From: Hypomyces perniciosus
Taxonomy: Eukaryota > Ascomycota > Sordariomycetes > Hypocreales > Hypocreaceae
Length of the DNA: 64,000 nt
NCBI GenBank assembly: GCA_008477525.1
Contig: SPDT01000002.1
Coordinates: forward strand, 1,178,001-1,242,000
Reading direction: 5' to 3'
Below the pieces are notes generated by a model. It saw only the letters and a program-made list of their open reading frames with translations, had not been told where the DNA came from and searched no databases. This document shows positions 49,496-61,300 of the stretch, piece by piece (position 1 is the stretch's first letter; every line of letters starts with the position of its first letter). Position numbers and translations under genes: made by a program.

Positions 49496-51662
49496 TCACC
49501 TCACCAGCAGGCCACTAATCATGAGCATGATACAAAGAAATGGGAGCTTGGGCGTGAAGACTCGTATCCTGGAGCCACCGCTAGTCAATACGGTCTCTGG
49601 GGAGTTGATTAGTTCCATTGCAGTGCTTTCAGATAGAACAAATGTGGTCATGGTTGGACTGGAAGAGATGAATTTCCCACTCGCTGACGAGTCACTCGAC
49701 TTGGCAACATTGTCGTCCGTGGCAACAGCCGAATCCAGAACCCAACCATTCATGATATCTGTGTGAAATCCCAAGCTTTGAGTCTTTGTACCAGAATGAG
49801 CGCTATCAATCAATTCCTCGGGTATCATTGTGGCCATTGGAGCCGTCTCCCAGACAGTCATGGTCGTCTCGGTGCCATCATCCACAGGGCGGATGATTCT
49901 CACCATCATAATATAATTTGACTCCTCGTTAGGTCCAGATCCGCGCAACGCATCGGGTTTCTCTGCATTAAATGTAGCATCGGACCCCGAGGAGGGGACG
50001 ATCATTGGACGGTGTGCTGTGACAAAGGTTTGTTTTGCCGTCTCACTCAGACATGAAGTAGATGGTGGGCCATCTTCTCCCTTGGGATTCTCCGTTGACG
50101 AAGTACAGCTGGTGGTAGCAGCGGGCCATAGAGTCACGTCTGTGGGTTTGATCATATCTGGTCCGCCCTGGTGCGTTTGTAATATTGAGTTATCAGGGCC
50201 ATAAGGTCGTGGCACAGCAGGTAGGTGCGTATTGCCTGAATCCGGAGTTGCATATACGGGTGGAGGGCTGTAGGCTGGCGCTTGCGATGTTGACTCAGGC
50301 TGTTCGCACGTTGTGCTCGTTGCAACGGGAAGAATGGTTGGAGGAGATGGGGGAGAAGGAGGGGGTGGCGGCGATGGCTGAGTGATGCTTGTCGGGTCTC
50401 CGTCTTGGGAAGAGCGGACCGGTGTCTCACCCACATCAGAATCAGAACATGTGCTTGATGGCAGGGCAGCTGTGAGGGGATCCGGAGGTGGAGAGCTGGG
50501 GTCAGGGGCAACAATTGTCGGTGCCGCTGATTCTCCATTGTCAGGCGTCGGACTGTGGGCTTCGACAAACGTGCTGGATGAAGCGGGCAAGCCAGGATCG
50601 GACTTGGAATCCACAGGATCAGCCCCATTGGTCTGTCCGCATGAAGTCCCACAAGGAGGAGTTGCGGCTGGCGGATCCTGGCTGTTGGGGGCCTGCGATG
50701 TCACAGCAGGTGCCACTGTAGGTGTCACTATAGGTGGAGTTGTCACAACGTGATCACTCTGTCCATTGCCCGGGTCTGTCGTCTGGAATGGGGATGATGA
50801 GGGCGATGGGGGCGATGGGGGCGATGGAGGCAGCCCATTATTTGGGTCCTGCCCGGAAGGGGGGTCACTTGGGGCTGCAGAGTCCGATGAGCAAGGAACT
50901 GACGGGTCAACTATTGTCGGTTCTGGCGGCTGCCTGTCCGATGAAGCTGGGCTAGGGCTTGGAGCCGAGCCATCACTACCACCAGGGCCATTTCCATTCG
51001 ACCCATTGCCATTCCCATCGCTGGGACCAGGGGCCGGCGTTGTGGCCAATGGTGGTGGTGGAGCGGGAAGTGAAAGAGTGACTATGCCATCCGATCCGGC
51101 GTTACAATCCAATGCAACAGAAAAGCCAAAATTCATAGACACAGCTCCCGTGTTCTTATCGGTAGACGGGATGGGTGGACCATATACAACGGGGCCTATA
51201 CCCGGAGGAGGAGGGGGAATGAATTGATGTTTTGCAACTTTGATGTGTTGGACTTCGACAGGATGCAAAGGGCCAACGCTGGCGCCCAGATCAGAGCACG
51301 CTGTGACGATGTAGGCAACGGCTGGACCGTAAGTATCACTTGGACATGAGGCGATCAAGCACTGAAAGAGAGTCTGTCGGCACCCACGTTAGTTTGCTCG
51401 TGTACAAAGTACGGAGTAGTTCTGAACTGACATTCTGCTTGGCCTTGTCCTCACAAATGTCTCGCAAGTCGGCCGTGCCGCTGTTGTCTCTAACACTGGC
51501 AGCACACCCGATGGCACATCCTTCTAGATCTTATTAGTAGCAGTCACTTGTGCAAGCATCCATGTCAGAGCACTAACCGGGTGCTGCAGGGGTGCGGGGA
51601 TTGGCTCGGCCGATGGCAAAACTGGGAGCCGCCAGGGCTGCAACAGTGAAGCTGGTTCTCAT
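49496..51662 (-). CDS. CFEM-like GPI-anchored cell-surface protein
   Basis: Three exons on the minus strand: 51578-51662, 51432-51523 and 49496-51373, giving 684 residues. It has a signal peptide (about 1-17), then a small Cys domain with Cys at 31, 35, 52, 64, 69 and 85. The C-x3-C ... C ... C-x4-C-x15-C spacing is that of the CFEM domain (haem or iron capture, host interaction, cell wall), but a typical CFEM has eight Cys; the pair expected between residues 36 and 58 is reduced to one. A long Pro/Ser/Thr-rich stalk follows (about 110-470) with PPSPPSP tandem units, then a less repetitive region. A hydrophobic C-terminus after a Ser/Gly/Arg stretch (RVFTPKLPFLCIMLMISGLL) reads as a GPI-attachment signal. 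Its 3' end lies 249 bases from the convergent transporter. Confidence 0.8.
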
Positions 51663-52116
51663 CTCGGGCACGTGGTAACGAAGTGAAGAATCGTGAAAAT
51701 GGTTTGTCGCAATTAACGATAGTCACCAAAATGTGACGATGGGTGAGGATCCAAAAAAGCGAGAGATGAGCTCCAAAAAGTAGTGGTTGTGTGATTGAGG
51801 TTGAACGATGGATGATGATGGAGAAGACGAGAGAAAAGAGTTCAGTTATTTACATGTGTACAGACCAGATGATACAGACTGCTGCCGGGAAAGAATCATA
51901 CCTTCCATGCTTCGTCATGACATTTTGGGGAGTCAAGAGTACAAATCATTAACAAACGGAGATCAACGCAGTTTCCTCGCTGGTGTATTGTTCCTTCTTC
52001 CCATATGCGTATAAACGTGTCTTTGATACCTGTTTGAAGAGAAATGGCTTTAGTGACCTTGATGAAAACAAGAATGGACCAGGCACACGGATGTTCTGAG
52101 AAAGAAGTAGCTGTTA
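51663..52116. other. Short intergenic region between CFEM-like gene and CMS1
   Basis: Promoter of the CFEM-like gene and 3' flank of CMS1. A 68-codon open frame (51808-52014) starts in a GATGATGATGGAGAAGACGA repeat and is not supported. Confidence 0.45.
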
Positions 52117-53077
52117 TTAGTAGAACAGCAACGCCAATGGCTTTTTCTCGTCCGCATATCTCTCCGTGAACTCCTTCCTTGCGAGGAAGCGCGCAAGAGG
52201 CATTGCAGTTTCCTTCATATCCATGACACCTCTTTTCTTTTGGTCAATGTGCGATGCATCAACAACAACGCGCTGCAGCTTCTCCAAGGACAGTGCTCCT
52301 ACATCATGATTAGCTCTGGGACGGCTTGGTTGGTAGAATTATGTCGCTTACCGTTGTCAATGAGCTCCATAAGGCGTGCTGGCGTTCCGACACCAATGCC
52401 AGTCTTCTTGCCCTTGAGCAAGGCAACCTGCTCCTCGACTTTCATGTGCTTTGCGAACTGAGAAAAGGTGAGCATTCAAGTCAACCACCAACCGAAAGAG
52501 CCAGGACTGACCAATTTGGCGACAATGTTGTCTTTGCCAGAAAACTTCCGTACCGATCTAAATATGATTAGCAAGGGCTCATTTGTGAACGGTAATGACC
52601 GCTAGTACCTTGTGATATCTGCAGCTCTCAGCCCAGCACCTGCAACAATAATTGTGTGAGGTGCACCATTCTTCTTTGGCGTCCTCTTCAACTCTTCAGG
52701 ATATTCCGAGAACTTTTCCAGAAAATCAGGGAGTTTCTCCAGATTCCTCGTCTCCTGCCATGACGTCGTATCTTTGATCGAGTTTGCTACATGCATGTCA
52801 GCCAAAATAAGTTGAGGCCTGAGAGAGATGCCCATAGCCACAGCCTCCTACCTGATATCGTCAAATCAGACAGCTCAACGGGACTGAGATCGGTTCCGAA
52901 TCTGTTTAATTTCTGTACCAGATGGTCCGCAAGCAGTTGGCTGTCCATCTTGGAGAACAGCGTGTTGAGGCCAAGCTCGGTGTCAAGGTTCTCATCGTCA
53001 GCGTGCTTCGCCTTTCTCTTTTTGCTCCTCTTGGTTGAAGGCGCGTCTTCTGCCGCGCGCTTCTTTGAGTTTGACAT
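52117..53077 (-). CDS. CMS1: Cms1-like 90S pre-ribosome subunit
   Basis: Five exons on the minus strand: 52852-53077, 52609-52786, 52512-52557, 52352-52457 and 52117-52298, giving 245 residues. Cms1 is a component of the U3-containing 90S pre-ribosome, resembling part of a DEAD-box helicase fold but without ATPase motifs. The N-terminus is basic (KKRAAE, KRSKKRKAKH), as in nucleolar proteins. The core has HTIIVAGAGLRAADITR, VGTPARLMELI (helicase TPGR-like), VVVDASHIDQKKRGVMDMKE and a terminal ALLFY. DASHIDQKKRG is characteristic of this family. Every intron is GT-AG and frame-preserving. With the NOP6-like gene, it is the second ribosome-assembly gene in the window, though they are 7 kb apart. 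Confidence 0.9.
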
Positions 53078-53994
53078 GCTGTCAAATACTCTCGATTGCC
53101 TTGTGCGATACTATCGCGAGTGGAATCGTAGGCTAAGTGCATATATCTTGGCGTGTTTGGATGGCAGTTTATTAAGGTGAGAATTTTGCAGAGCTACACA
53201 GTGTCGGTGTCTGCATTTTTCTAGCAGTGTGACAGATTGTCGCACTGTGCCTCACCGAGACAAACAACATGGGTCTATCGGATTAACGATAAGGTAGGCT
53301 TCAACTTGAAGTGATGATATGGCAAAAATCGTGTTATCATAAATCCTATGGAAGACATGAACGGCTACATAATAATTGATTATTTACGAATGAGGTCACC
53401 GATTGACTTGAAACACAACATCCCGAGAATCGCCCGGGTTTGATGTAGAAAACACACATACAACAAGTCGGCTCCGAGCTTGTGGAGAAACAATACGATC
53501 GACCAGCGGGGCTGTTTAATTTTCCTCTTGTCTGTCAAATTCCAAAGCCGGTTAGGAGATGCATGAGGCCGGCAGACAAGTCTCGAGATATTGGTGAATC
53601 TCTTCACGGTCCGCAAATCGGCGACATCATGATACAAGTTGTCGGCCAACCATATGCCGTGCTATTGGGAATGATGGCGAATCACAAGACGCCCAATTAT
53701 AATGGCAACATATTTTTATTCAGAATTATTCGGAGTTATTCTATAGGTCAGAAAACGAACAGGCGTTTCCCAGATGGACTCTTGATATATATATAACCTA
53801 TCACATTCTTCAGGGATGCAAGTGGCGAAGCACCTAACCATGACAAGTTAAATCCGAAGCTACTCGGCGCATTCGGCGATGGGATCATATAAATCTCCGG
53901 CATATCACTTATACAAGAAACTTACTAACGTTCAATTCTGCAATTGAAATGCTCAATTCATTAATATCCAACTCACGGGTAATCTGAGTCAAAA
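53078..53994. other. Divergent promoter region between CMS1 and MFS gene
   Basis: About 0.9 kb with two presumed promoters. Open frames on both strands near 53380-53800 overlap and show no motif. No RNA gene seen. Confidence 0.45.
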
Positions 53995-55590
53995 ATGGCG
54001 GACCTTCACCCCTCCACGAGGCCCAACGTCCTCTTCCGCTTCCTCTCTGAACTAGGCCTCGTCTCGCTCTACCGCACCACCCACGACGTCAAACTCCTCT
54101 GTCTCCAGCGTTTCGTGCGATTATTCGCCTATGGCGCCTCCACCCTGGTCTTAGTTGCGTATCTCCAGGCATTGGGCATCTCAAGGACGAGAATCGGCTT
54201 GTTTATGACGTTGACGCTGGTGGGCGATGTGTGCATCAGCTTTGTTCTGACGCTGGTGGCAGATGGCCTCGGCAGGAAAGCGATTCTCGCCATGGGCGCG
54301 TTGTTAATGGCTGGGAGTGGAGTGGTGTTTTCGACGTGTGAGAATTATTGGGTTTTGCTTGCGGCTGCGATATTTGGTGTTATAAGCCCAAGGTATGCCC
54401 GCGTTTCGACTCGCCTGTGGTAAGCATATAGCTAACTTGGGTATGCAGCGGGAATGAGATTGGTCCCTTTAGGGCTATTGAAGAGAGTGTAGTCGCTCAC
54501 CTCACAGAACCAGCCTCCAGGAGTGACATCTACGCTTGGTACAGTCTCCTAGGCACCGCAGGAACGGCCTTTGGTCTCATTGTCTGCGGTTGGGTAGTCC
54601 AATACCTGTCCAAGGATCTGCACTGGGAGCTCATCAACGCATATCGCCTGATCTTTGTCGGATACGCGGTTTTCGGCCTCGTCAAGTTTGCACTCGCTCT
54701 TATGCTGACCGAGGCTGTCGAGGCTGAAAAGACAGCTCCCAAGAAGACCATCAACGGGAATGGAAATACTGCTGCGACGGAGACGGCTCCTCTCTTGGCT
54801 GACCGAAACAGCACGGTAGAGAGTGAGCCGCAGACGAAGAGCCGCCTTCGGTCGATTCTTCCTGATATTAGCAGGGAAGGTTATGCGATCATGACAAGTT
54901 TGTGTCTGTTCTTCGCCCTGGATTCTTTTGCTTCAGGATTGGCTTCTCTGTACGTCCTCATTTGAATATCCCGTTAATAACATGTCCAACTAACACGTGT
55001 CAAGGTCCTGGATGACATACTTCTTCCGCTGGCGCTACGGCATTGAAGAAGGCCGTCTTGGCTCTGTCTTCTTCACCGCGAGCATCATCTCCGCCGCATC
55101 CATGCTCGTCGCCTCCTCCCTAGCCAAGCGCTTCGGCAACATCAAGGTAAACCCCCCTCCTCCCCAGTATATTAACCAACATACTAACATGATGGAATAG
55201 ACCATGGTGTTCACACATCTCCCCTCCGCTGTCTTTCTTGCCCTCATCCCTGTCTTCCCAGACGTCCGCCTCTCCCTGCTCTTCCTCTTCCTGCGTGCCT
55301 CCACACAAAGCATGGACGTCGCCCCTCGATCGGCCTTCCTCGCTGCCGTGATAAAGCCCAATGAGCGCACTGCCATCATGGGCCTCATCAATGTTGTCAA
55401 GACCACGGCGCAGAGCTTAGGTCCACTTATCACGGGGGTGCTTTCGGACCATGGGCTGTTCTGGGTGGCGTTGGTGTGTGCGGGAAGTCTGAAGGCGAGC
55501 TATGACTTGGGCTTGCTTTTCGTGTTCAAGAATCATGAGAGGCATGCTGAAGAGGCTGCGAGGAGAGGGGTTGATGAAGAAAATGCATAG
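53995..55590 (+). CDS. MFS transporter, substrate unknown
   Basis: Four exons: 53995-54392, 54449-54949, 55005-55146 and 55201-55590, giving 476 residues. It is a major-facilitator membrane protein. Hydrophobic segments are visible throughout. The loop 2-3 motif is ADGLGRKAILAMGALLMAGS (general D-x2-GR). A conserved-looking block GNEIGPFRAIEESVVAHLT lies after segment 4. A polar central loop (about residues 235-290, with TAPKKTINGNGN) divides two halves, and the second half has FLRASTQSMDVAPRSAFLAA. This pattern is common to an uncharacterised fungal MFS group distinct from the drug and sugar families; the nearest known substrate class cannot be named. Splice sites are clean. The tail ends with a charged stretch (EEAARRGVDEENA). 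Confidence 0.88.
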
Positions 55591-55948
55591 GAGATGATGG
55601 TGTGACCCATCAGGCAGTATGTTCAGTTGTGGATAATAGGGTTTGTTAGATGGGCGATAAAAAGAATATTCCAGACAGGCTTTGTAGCAAACACACTTTG
55701 TTGTATCCTATAGCTAGCTATTTATTTTCATGATGAATTCATGGATCATATATAGCCATATCATTAATATGACGTGAAGTCATGTCTGAGCAATATTTGG
55801 TAAACCCCCAATTCCATCTACAAAAGAAAATACTTGTTATAAACGAGCGATTTGTCACAGGAAAAACCCAACCATCAACAGCGTGACATATCAACGCTTT
55901 CACTTACCTTTTGTTCTTCCAGCGGGCATCACTTGGTCTCATTCGCAG
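55591..55948. other. Intergenic between convergent MFS and cryptochrome genes
   Basis: AT-rich 3' flanks of both genes; no gene or RNA seen. Confidence 0.5.
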
Positions 55949-58397
55949 TCAAATTGACATTCGTCTCGCTCTCCGTGCCAGTCCCAGAGTCGATTCAGTG
56001 TCAGATTCATTGTCACTCTCGACGTCGGTCCAGGTGGCAGTAGTGTAGGCCCAGGAGTCAGCTCCAATGTAGGTCCCAATGTAGGTGTAGGTACCAGTGT
56101 CGGTTCCATTGTCGGTCTCAGTGTTGGTCTCAGTGTAGGTCCCGGCTTCGGCCTCCTCCAGATGAATTCCATCCTGATACACAAACTCCAGCGCTCTTGG
56201 ATTAAGAGAGGGGCATGTGATAGTGACTTGAGTAGAGCCCGATGATCCCGGTCCACTCCCGGAGGAAGAGTCCCCTCTCCAGTCGTGGACGCCGTTTGGT
56301 CCATTCACACCAGCCAGGCGTAGATGGAGTCCAGTGAGTCCACTGGCTATTTGCCCGGTCGGGCTTCTGCGAACGGGGCCGTGTACGCTTGGCGGTTCCG
56401 GATTCGGAACCGGGAGAGACTGTGGAACCACATATGGCCAATATGGACTAAATTGGCGATTCTCGCGGCAGAACTCGTGATTCGAGTCCAAAAGTCCACG
56501 GGGGGCCTTGGGGGCCCCATCCAAGTCGGGATCGTCTCTGTCATTCTTACGACCACCACCACCAACCCACCCTTGGGGGCGCGATCGGGGCGGCCCAGAA
56601 GGTTTTTCGATTGTGTACTCAATTTTCTTCAATGGGGCCGTTACCATGATGTTATCAGTTAGATTGTGGCGCTCCAAATCTATCCGGCTCGTAGTCCAGA
56701 CCTGGAAAACGTTTTCCAGTCGTTCGAGTGGCATGACCTCGGGGACCCAGGTGCGAACATATCTTCCCTCCCCATCGTACTCGAAAGCTTGGTTGACAGG
56801 GTTGTAGACTCGCTCTTGTCTTCGCGGATCGGATCCAATGCCAGCGAGGTATTGCCAGTTTACCCAGTTGGACGCAACGTCATAGTCAACGAGCTGCATC
56901 TGGAACCACTCAGCACCATAGCGCCAGTCGATCTTAAGCATCTTGGCTATGAAGGTGGCGACGTTTTGTCGCCCGCGAGTGGACAAGTACCCAGTGTGGA
57001 AAAGCTCACGCAGGTTGGCATCGATAAGTCCTATGCCTGTTCTGCCTTCAAAAATCCTCCTTATCATATTCCCAACTTGCCGTGGAGAAGGATCCTGGTC
57101 GTACTGAGCAGCATGCCTAATGGATGTCATCCATTTGAGTCCCTCGACCGGTCGAAAGCCGTCCCGATGGAAAAGCTTGGAGCCATACTTTTTGGCGCAA
57201 AGTCGGGTGTAGTCTCGCCAGAGGAGCTGATAGCGAATCGACGCCGTTCCCTCGTTCTCCCCATTTCCGTACCCATGGACTTGTGCGTATGCAGTCTCCG
57301 TGCCGTCTTCGAATTTCAAAAGCTCGCCATGGATTTGTCGTGCTGTGATGCATCCCTGAGCCAGATAGGCGGAAAGCTTTGAGCTAAAGTCTGGCCCCAA
57401 AAGTCTGTCTTGAGTCTCATGGTACGAATTCACAGCTCCTGTCTTGATGATATGCTGGAGCCGTGCGTGACCACGGGTTTCACCTCCTCGAAAGGAAAAG
57501 CAGTGGGCATTGACTGCGGCCGTTGGGAAAGTAGGTGGAGTGGCAAGCATACCCTTCAATGGTTTTGTCAGCCGTGAGATGAGCTCATCGAGCGTGTCAA
57601 CCATCACGTAGGGGTGGCTTTGGCATGGTATAACCGAGCCAGGTGGCATAGGGGGTAAGGAGGATTTTCCTGGCCGAGGTAGCATCGGTCGAGGCTTTTC
57701 ACGGAGAACCTCCAACGACTTGTGGTACGTGGTAAAGACATCTGGGAGGCTGGAAATGTCCTGCATAAAACTAGTGTCACGACTATTAATTATGGTTAGC
57801 AGGCTGGCGGTCATTGAATACTGGTCACACTTACTCGTCGACGAGGTATTTCTCGTCCGACCACATCCTGAACTCTGCCTCGTAGTGGGCACAGACTTGA
57901 GAGAGGGCCTTCTGTTCCTTCTTCTCCTCGTAGGATGACTCCTCAATCGTCCACACAGTAGTAACTCTGAGGCCGTTGGTTTTGACATTGTTGATACTCC
58001 GGATGAGATGGCCCAGGACCGATGAGGGAGATCCAACGCGTAGAATGAGGCCGCTGTCTATTGCTTCCAAGTTTTCTTTCAGATCCCAGATGGATTGTGC
58101 AATGAACTCGGCGCGATGGGGACCACATTTCCAGTACCTGCCGACTCTGGACCGGGCTTCACTAAATGGAGATGTCTCGCCTTCCATCAGAAAGCCCGAG
58201 ATCTCGATCTGGCCGCATGGGAAAATATAGACGGGCAACAAGTGGGTAAAGCCATGCTTCGGGGTGGTGGCCAGATAATGGAGAATGGGGTTATCGGCGA
58301 CTCTGAGATCGTGTCTCATGAGATAGATGAGAACTTTACCACGCCGCCTGGCCGCATGGCCTGGAGGAGGCAATTTCGATGCTCGCTTAGGTGACAT
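55949..58397 (-). CDS. DASH-type cryptochrome/photolyase
   Basis: Two exons on the minus strand: 57835-58397 and 55949-57782, giving 798 residues. Cry-DASH proteins bind FAD and a folate antenna, sense blue light and repair cyclobutane dimers in single-stranded DNA. The photolyase N-terminal domain opens VLIYLMRHDLRVADNPILHY. FAD-binding blocks follow: RGGETRGHARLQ, SSKLSAYLAQGCITARQIH, QLLWRDYTRLCAKKYG, LIDANLRELFHTGYLSTRGRQNVA, DWRYGAEWFQMQLVDYDVASNWVNWQ and AGIGSDPR. The intron acceptor chosen (AATAG before TCGTGAC) keeps DD-RDTSFMQDISSLPDVF in frame. A 250-residue C-terminal extension contains a Gly/Arg-rich PQGWVGGGGRKN stretch and a Thr-rich repeat (TETNTETDNGTDTGTYTYIG) near residues 735-775, which makes it longer than most fungal members. 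Confidence 0.94.
56041..56145. repeat. Degenerate minisatellite in cryptochrome tail
   Basis: About a dozen 6- to 12-base units of the type GTAGGT/GTCGGTCTCA on the + strand, coding on the minus strand for alternating Thr and small polar residues. Unit number probably varies between strains. Confidence 0.7.
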
Positions 58398-61300
58398 CTA
58401 CCCTCTGACAGGCAGGGATGAAAGGCGGGTTGGTATAAAGGGGAATGGTTCAAGAACGACGAGAGGTGTGGCGTGGTATTCAGCGTTTGTCTGTCTCAGA
58501 TAATCGTCCACGAAGGCTGATGAGGAGACGAACTAGCGAGCCGAACCATCAGAGGAGCCAGGCAGGGGAGCAGACTAAATAGGCGAGTTGATCAACGAGG
58601 GGACTGACGCAAGAGAACATCGAAGCGACAGTTATGGGTCAACCGACGGCATGTTGATTCAGGCTGCGGTTGATCATTCCCGTTGAGGAAGATGTTGGCT
58701 CTCGAGCAAACAATGCCGCATGTCCGTGATGTTGCATGTTCCGCCGAGACGATAGACGCGATGACTCTTCCGACTAGGCAGGCCGGAGAAGCCGTCTGCA
58801 GCTCGCCAACGCTTCTTGTCACCAACACAACCCGACAGCGATGCAAGAGGGTGTCTGAGCCGTGATAGGGACGCAGAGGCGCGTATGTATAACGGTGGAG
58901 ATGAGAGGAGCCGTCCACATCAGCTAATGGATGGCTGCATCCACTCGTATCCCGGACGGGAAGATATTGATTTCAACTGAGCGTGAGTCGAGGAGGGTGA
59001 CAGGTCACAGCTGGATGGAGAGCCAAGCTGGCAGGATACATCCTCAGGCGTCGAGGCCCAGAAGACCATGCTTTTAATGATTGTTTTGTCTTCTTGGATT
59101 CCTCTGCCGTTTCCAGCGCAAAGCGCCGCGGGCTGTGGCAGGCAAGGCGATTCGAAAGTTCCCTCCATGGTCCTTGAGATCGAGAATGTTGGTGGAGAGG
59201 TGAAAATGTGACTTGCTGCGCTATCTCACGGATTCTCACCCTGGACCCCACGAACAGGGGTTGGGGTTGGCATTGGCGGCATTGGCCGACAGGGGCTCTC
59301 GTAGCGGGCCGTTGTATATTCAAGAAGATATCACCAACAGGAATGATGGGCATGAGGACAACGGCGGCGAGAAGGCCTCGTGTTCCACCTGGTCTGAGTG
59401 CAATGAGCTCATACGACTGAGACCTGCGTTGTTTGCTTGAACTCAGCCTTCTGGCAGTTCTACGAGTACGAGTTCTCTATCATTGCCGGCATAAGTTTGT
59501 GCACAAGTTAACCCGCTTTTCTCCACCCAGATCGCTGCCATATGATCAGTTCCCCTGTTCGTCATACATATGTCTCATGCAGCAGTAGCATGTACATAGT
59601 AATGCACCATGCATGCTTCGTACGCACCCTCAACTCACCCAGACAAATGCAGTCTCATTCGGTTTGGGGGTTGTTGGTCGACATCACGAACGTCTCCAAG
59701 GCTTCCCTTCCCCTCTTCCCTCTTCCCTCTTCCCTCTTTCCCATGCATGATGCATGTGTCTCTCTCGACAGGCTGTCACAGCTATCGACATACCTGTCGT
59801 ATAGAGCACTCCATAGTTACAGAGTACTGCCAGAACAAATGGTTGATGCTTCTCACGCAGTACCAGATTCAGGCAATCACTTCGAATCGTAAATTGACAT
59901 CGATCTCCATAGTGCCCGCCACAACCGCACCGATCCGCTAACATCTTGATTTGCCTCATGGCTACTCCGTACAAACCCATTCTGTAGCCTACGACTAGGT
60001 GCATATGTATGCAGGGGCCACTCACACCACTATCTACGGTACCAATAGTTGGCTTGTTGGACTGGACCCAACGCAGCTCATATTTACGTACGAAGTATTG
60101 TTGGTTCTTCAAAGGGCGCTTCGTTGATTGGACTCGTAGCCGTTTTTCTGGCCTCAGCAAGCGGGCGCTTATTCGAGCATATCAACTCGTCACCATGAAA
60201 GTCATCACAGCCGTATCCAAACATAGAAATATCTCATATCGAAGCGGTGTTTGCAAAATTACATCTTCCGTTGAGCCCGTCCAACAAACAAGAAAATATC
60301 GCACAGTACTTACTCCCCATATGCCTGCAGCCTCCATGTCACCTTTTGGACTCTCCGATCCTGGTACGAGGGGCAGAAAAGAATGCATTCTACTGGCAGT
60401 GTCGAGTGCTTAGGTGTGTAACACAGCATCTAACCGACCCCGAACCAGGTCAACATCTGATCAATGACTGAATGCCAGCTATCATCCAAGCCCGCCAGGG
60501 AATGTACATCCGTTGGCTGTTTTCTTTCTTTCTTTTTGCTTATTCCTTGCCCAAGTCATCGGCGAACCCCGTGTTTGTCATTGCTTGACACCTGTTTTCA
60601 GTCACATTAGTCTGGAGATGAGCCTGTCGTCTTCCGAAGATGCAACAGTCCCAACGTCCGAATTGTGCGTTCCATCAGCTTCTACGGAAGGATTGCAATC
60701 TAAAACGAGCAAATTATTGATGCCAACTCCCGAGAATCACACCGACTTGCTGCTCGTCTCCCGCCTTACACCCATCTCCTAGCAGCGGCTATCAGCATCG
60801 CATTCGGTGAGTTTTTTCGCATCCATGCATGAATGCTCACATGCACATATCCAACGTGTTCCCGTTTCTTAAATTTGCCTTGACACGGCTGAGAATGGGT
60901 GAGCCAGGTGTCAGCCAACACAGAGACTGCCGGATCCCGCCAAGTTGCCGACCACATCAGACGTCGGGCTTCCGAGACAACATACAAACAGGATTCCGTT
61001 ACTCTCGCTTGTAAGCTCATATGATGAGGCCAAGGACTTCGTACTGATACAAGACATATAGCAACCACGGAAACAGATTGTTTGCAAGCCACGCTGCTGC
61101 CTAGAGTGTTGCAGTGGCATAAATCTGTTCCGTCTCAACAATGTCTTTTCATTAATGCAACACACTCCGTTGACTCCATCACCAGTTACACAGGCAACGC
61201 CGAGCGGGTACAGCTCGCATTTACGCCGATCCAATATGGGCGAAATGTTGGCCGATTTCCAAAGTGGATGCCCTCGGGTCGAGCTGTAGTTCCAATCAAC

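Noticed and set aside
56666..57382. 238-codon + strand frame
   Set aside because: Antisense shadow of the cryptochrome exon.
60513..60782. 89-codon frame with a signal-peptide-like start
   Set aside because: The hydrophobic start comes from a TTTCTTTC run; the remainder has no protein-like pattern.
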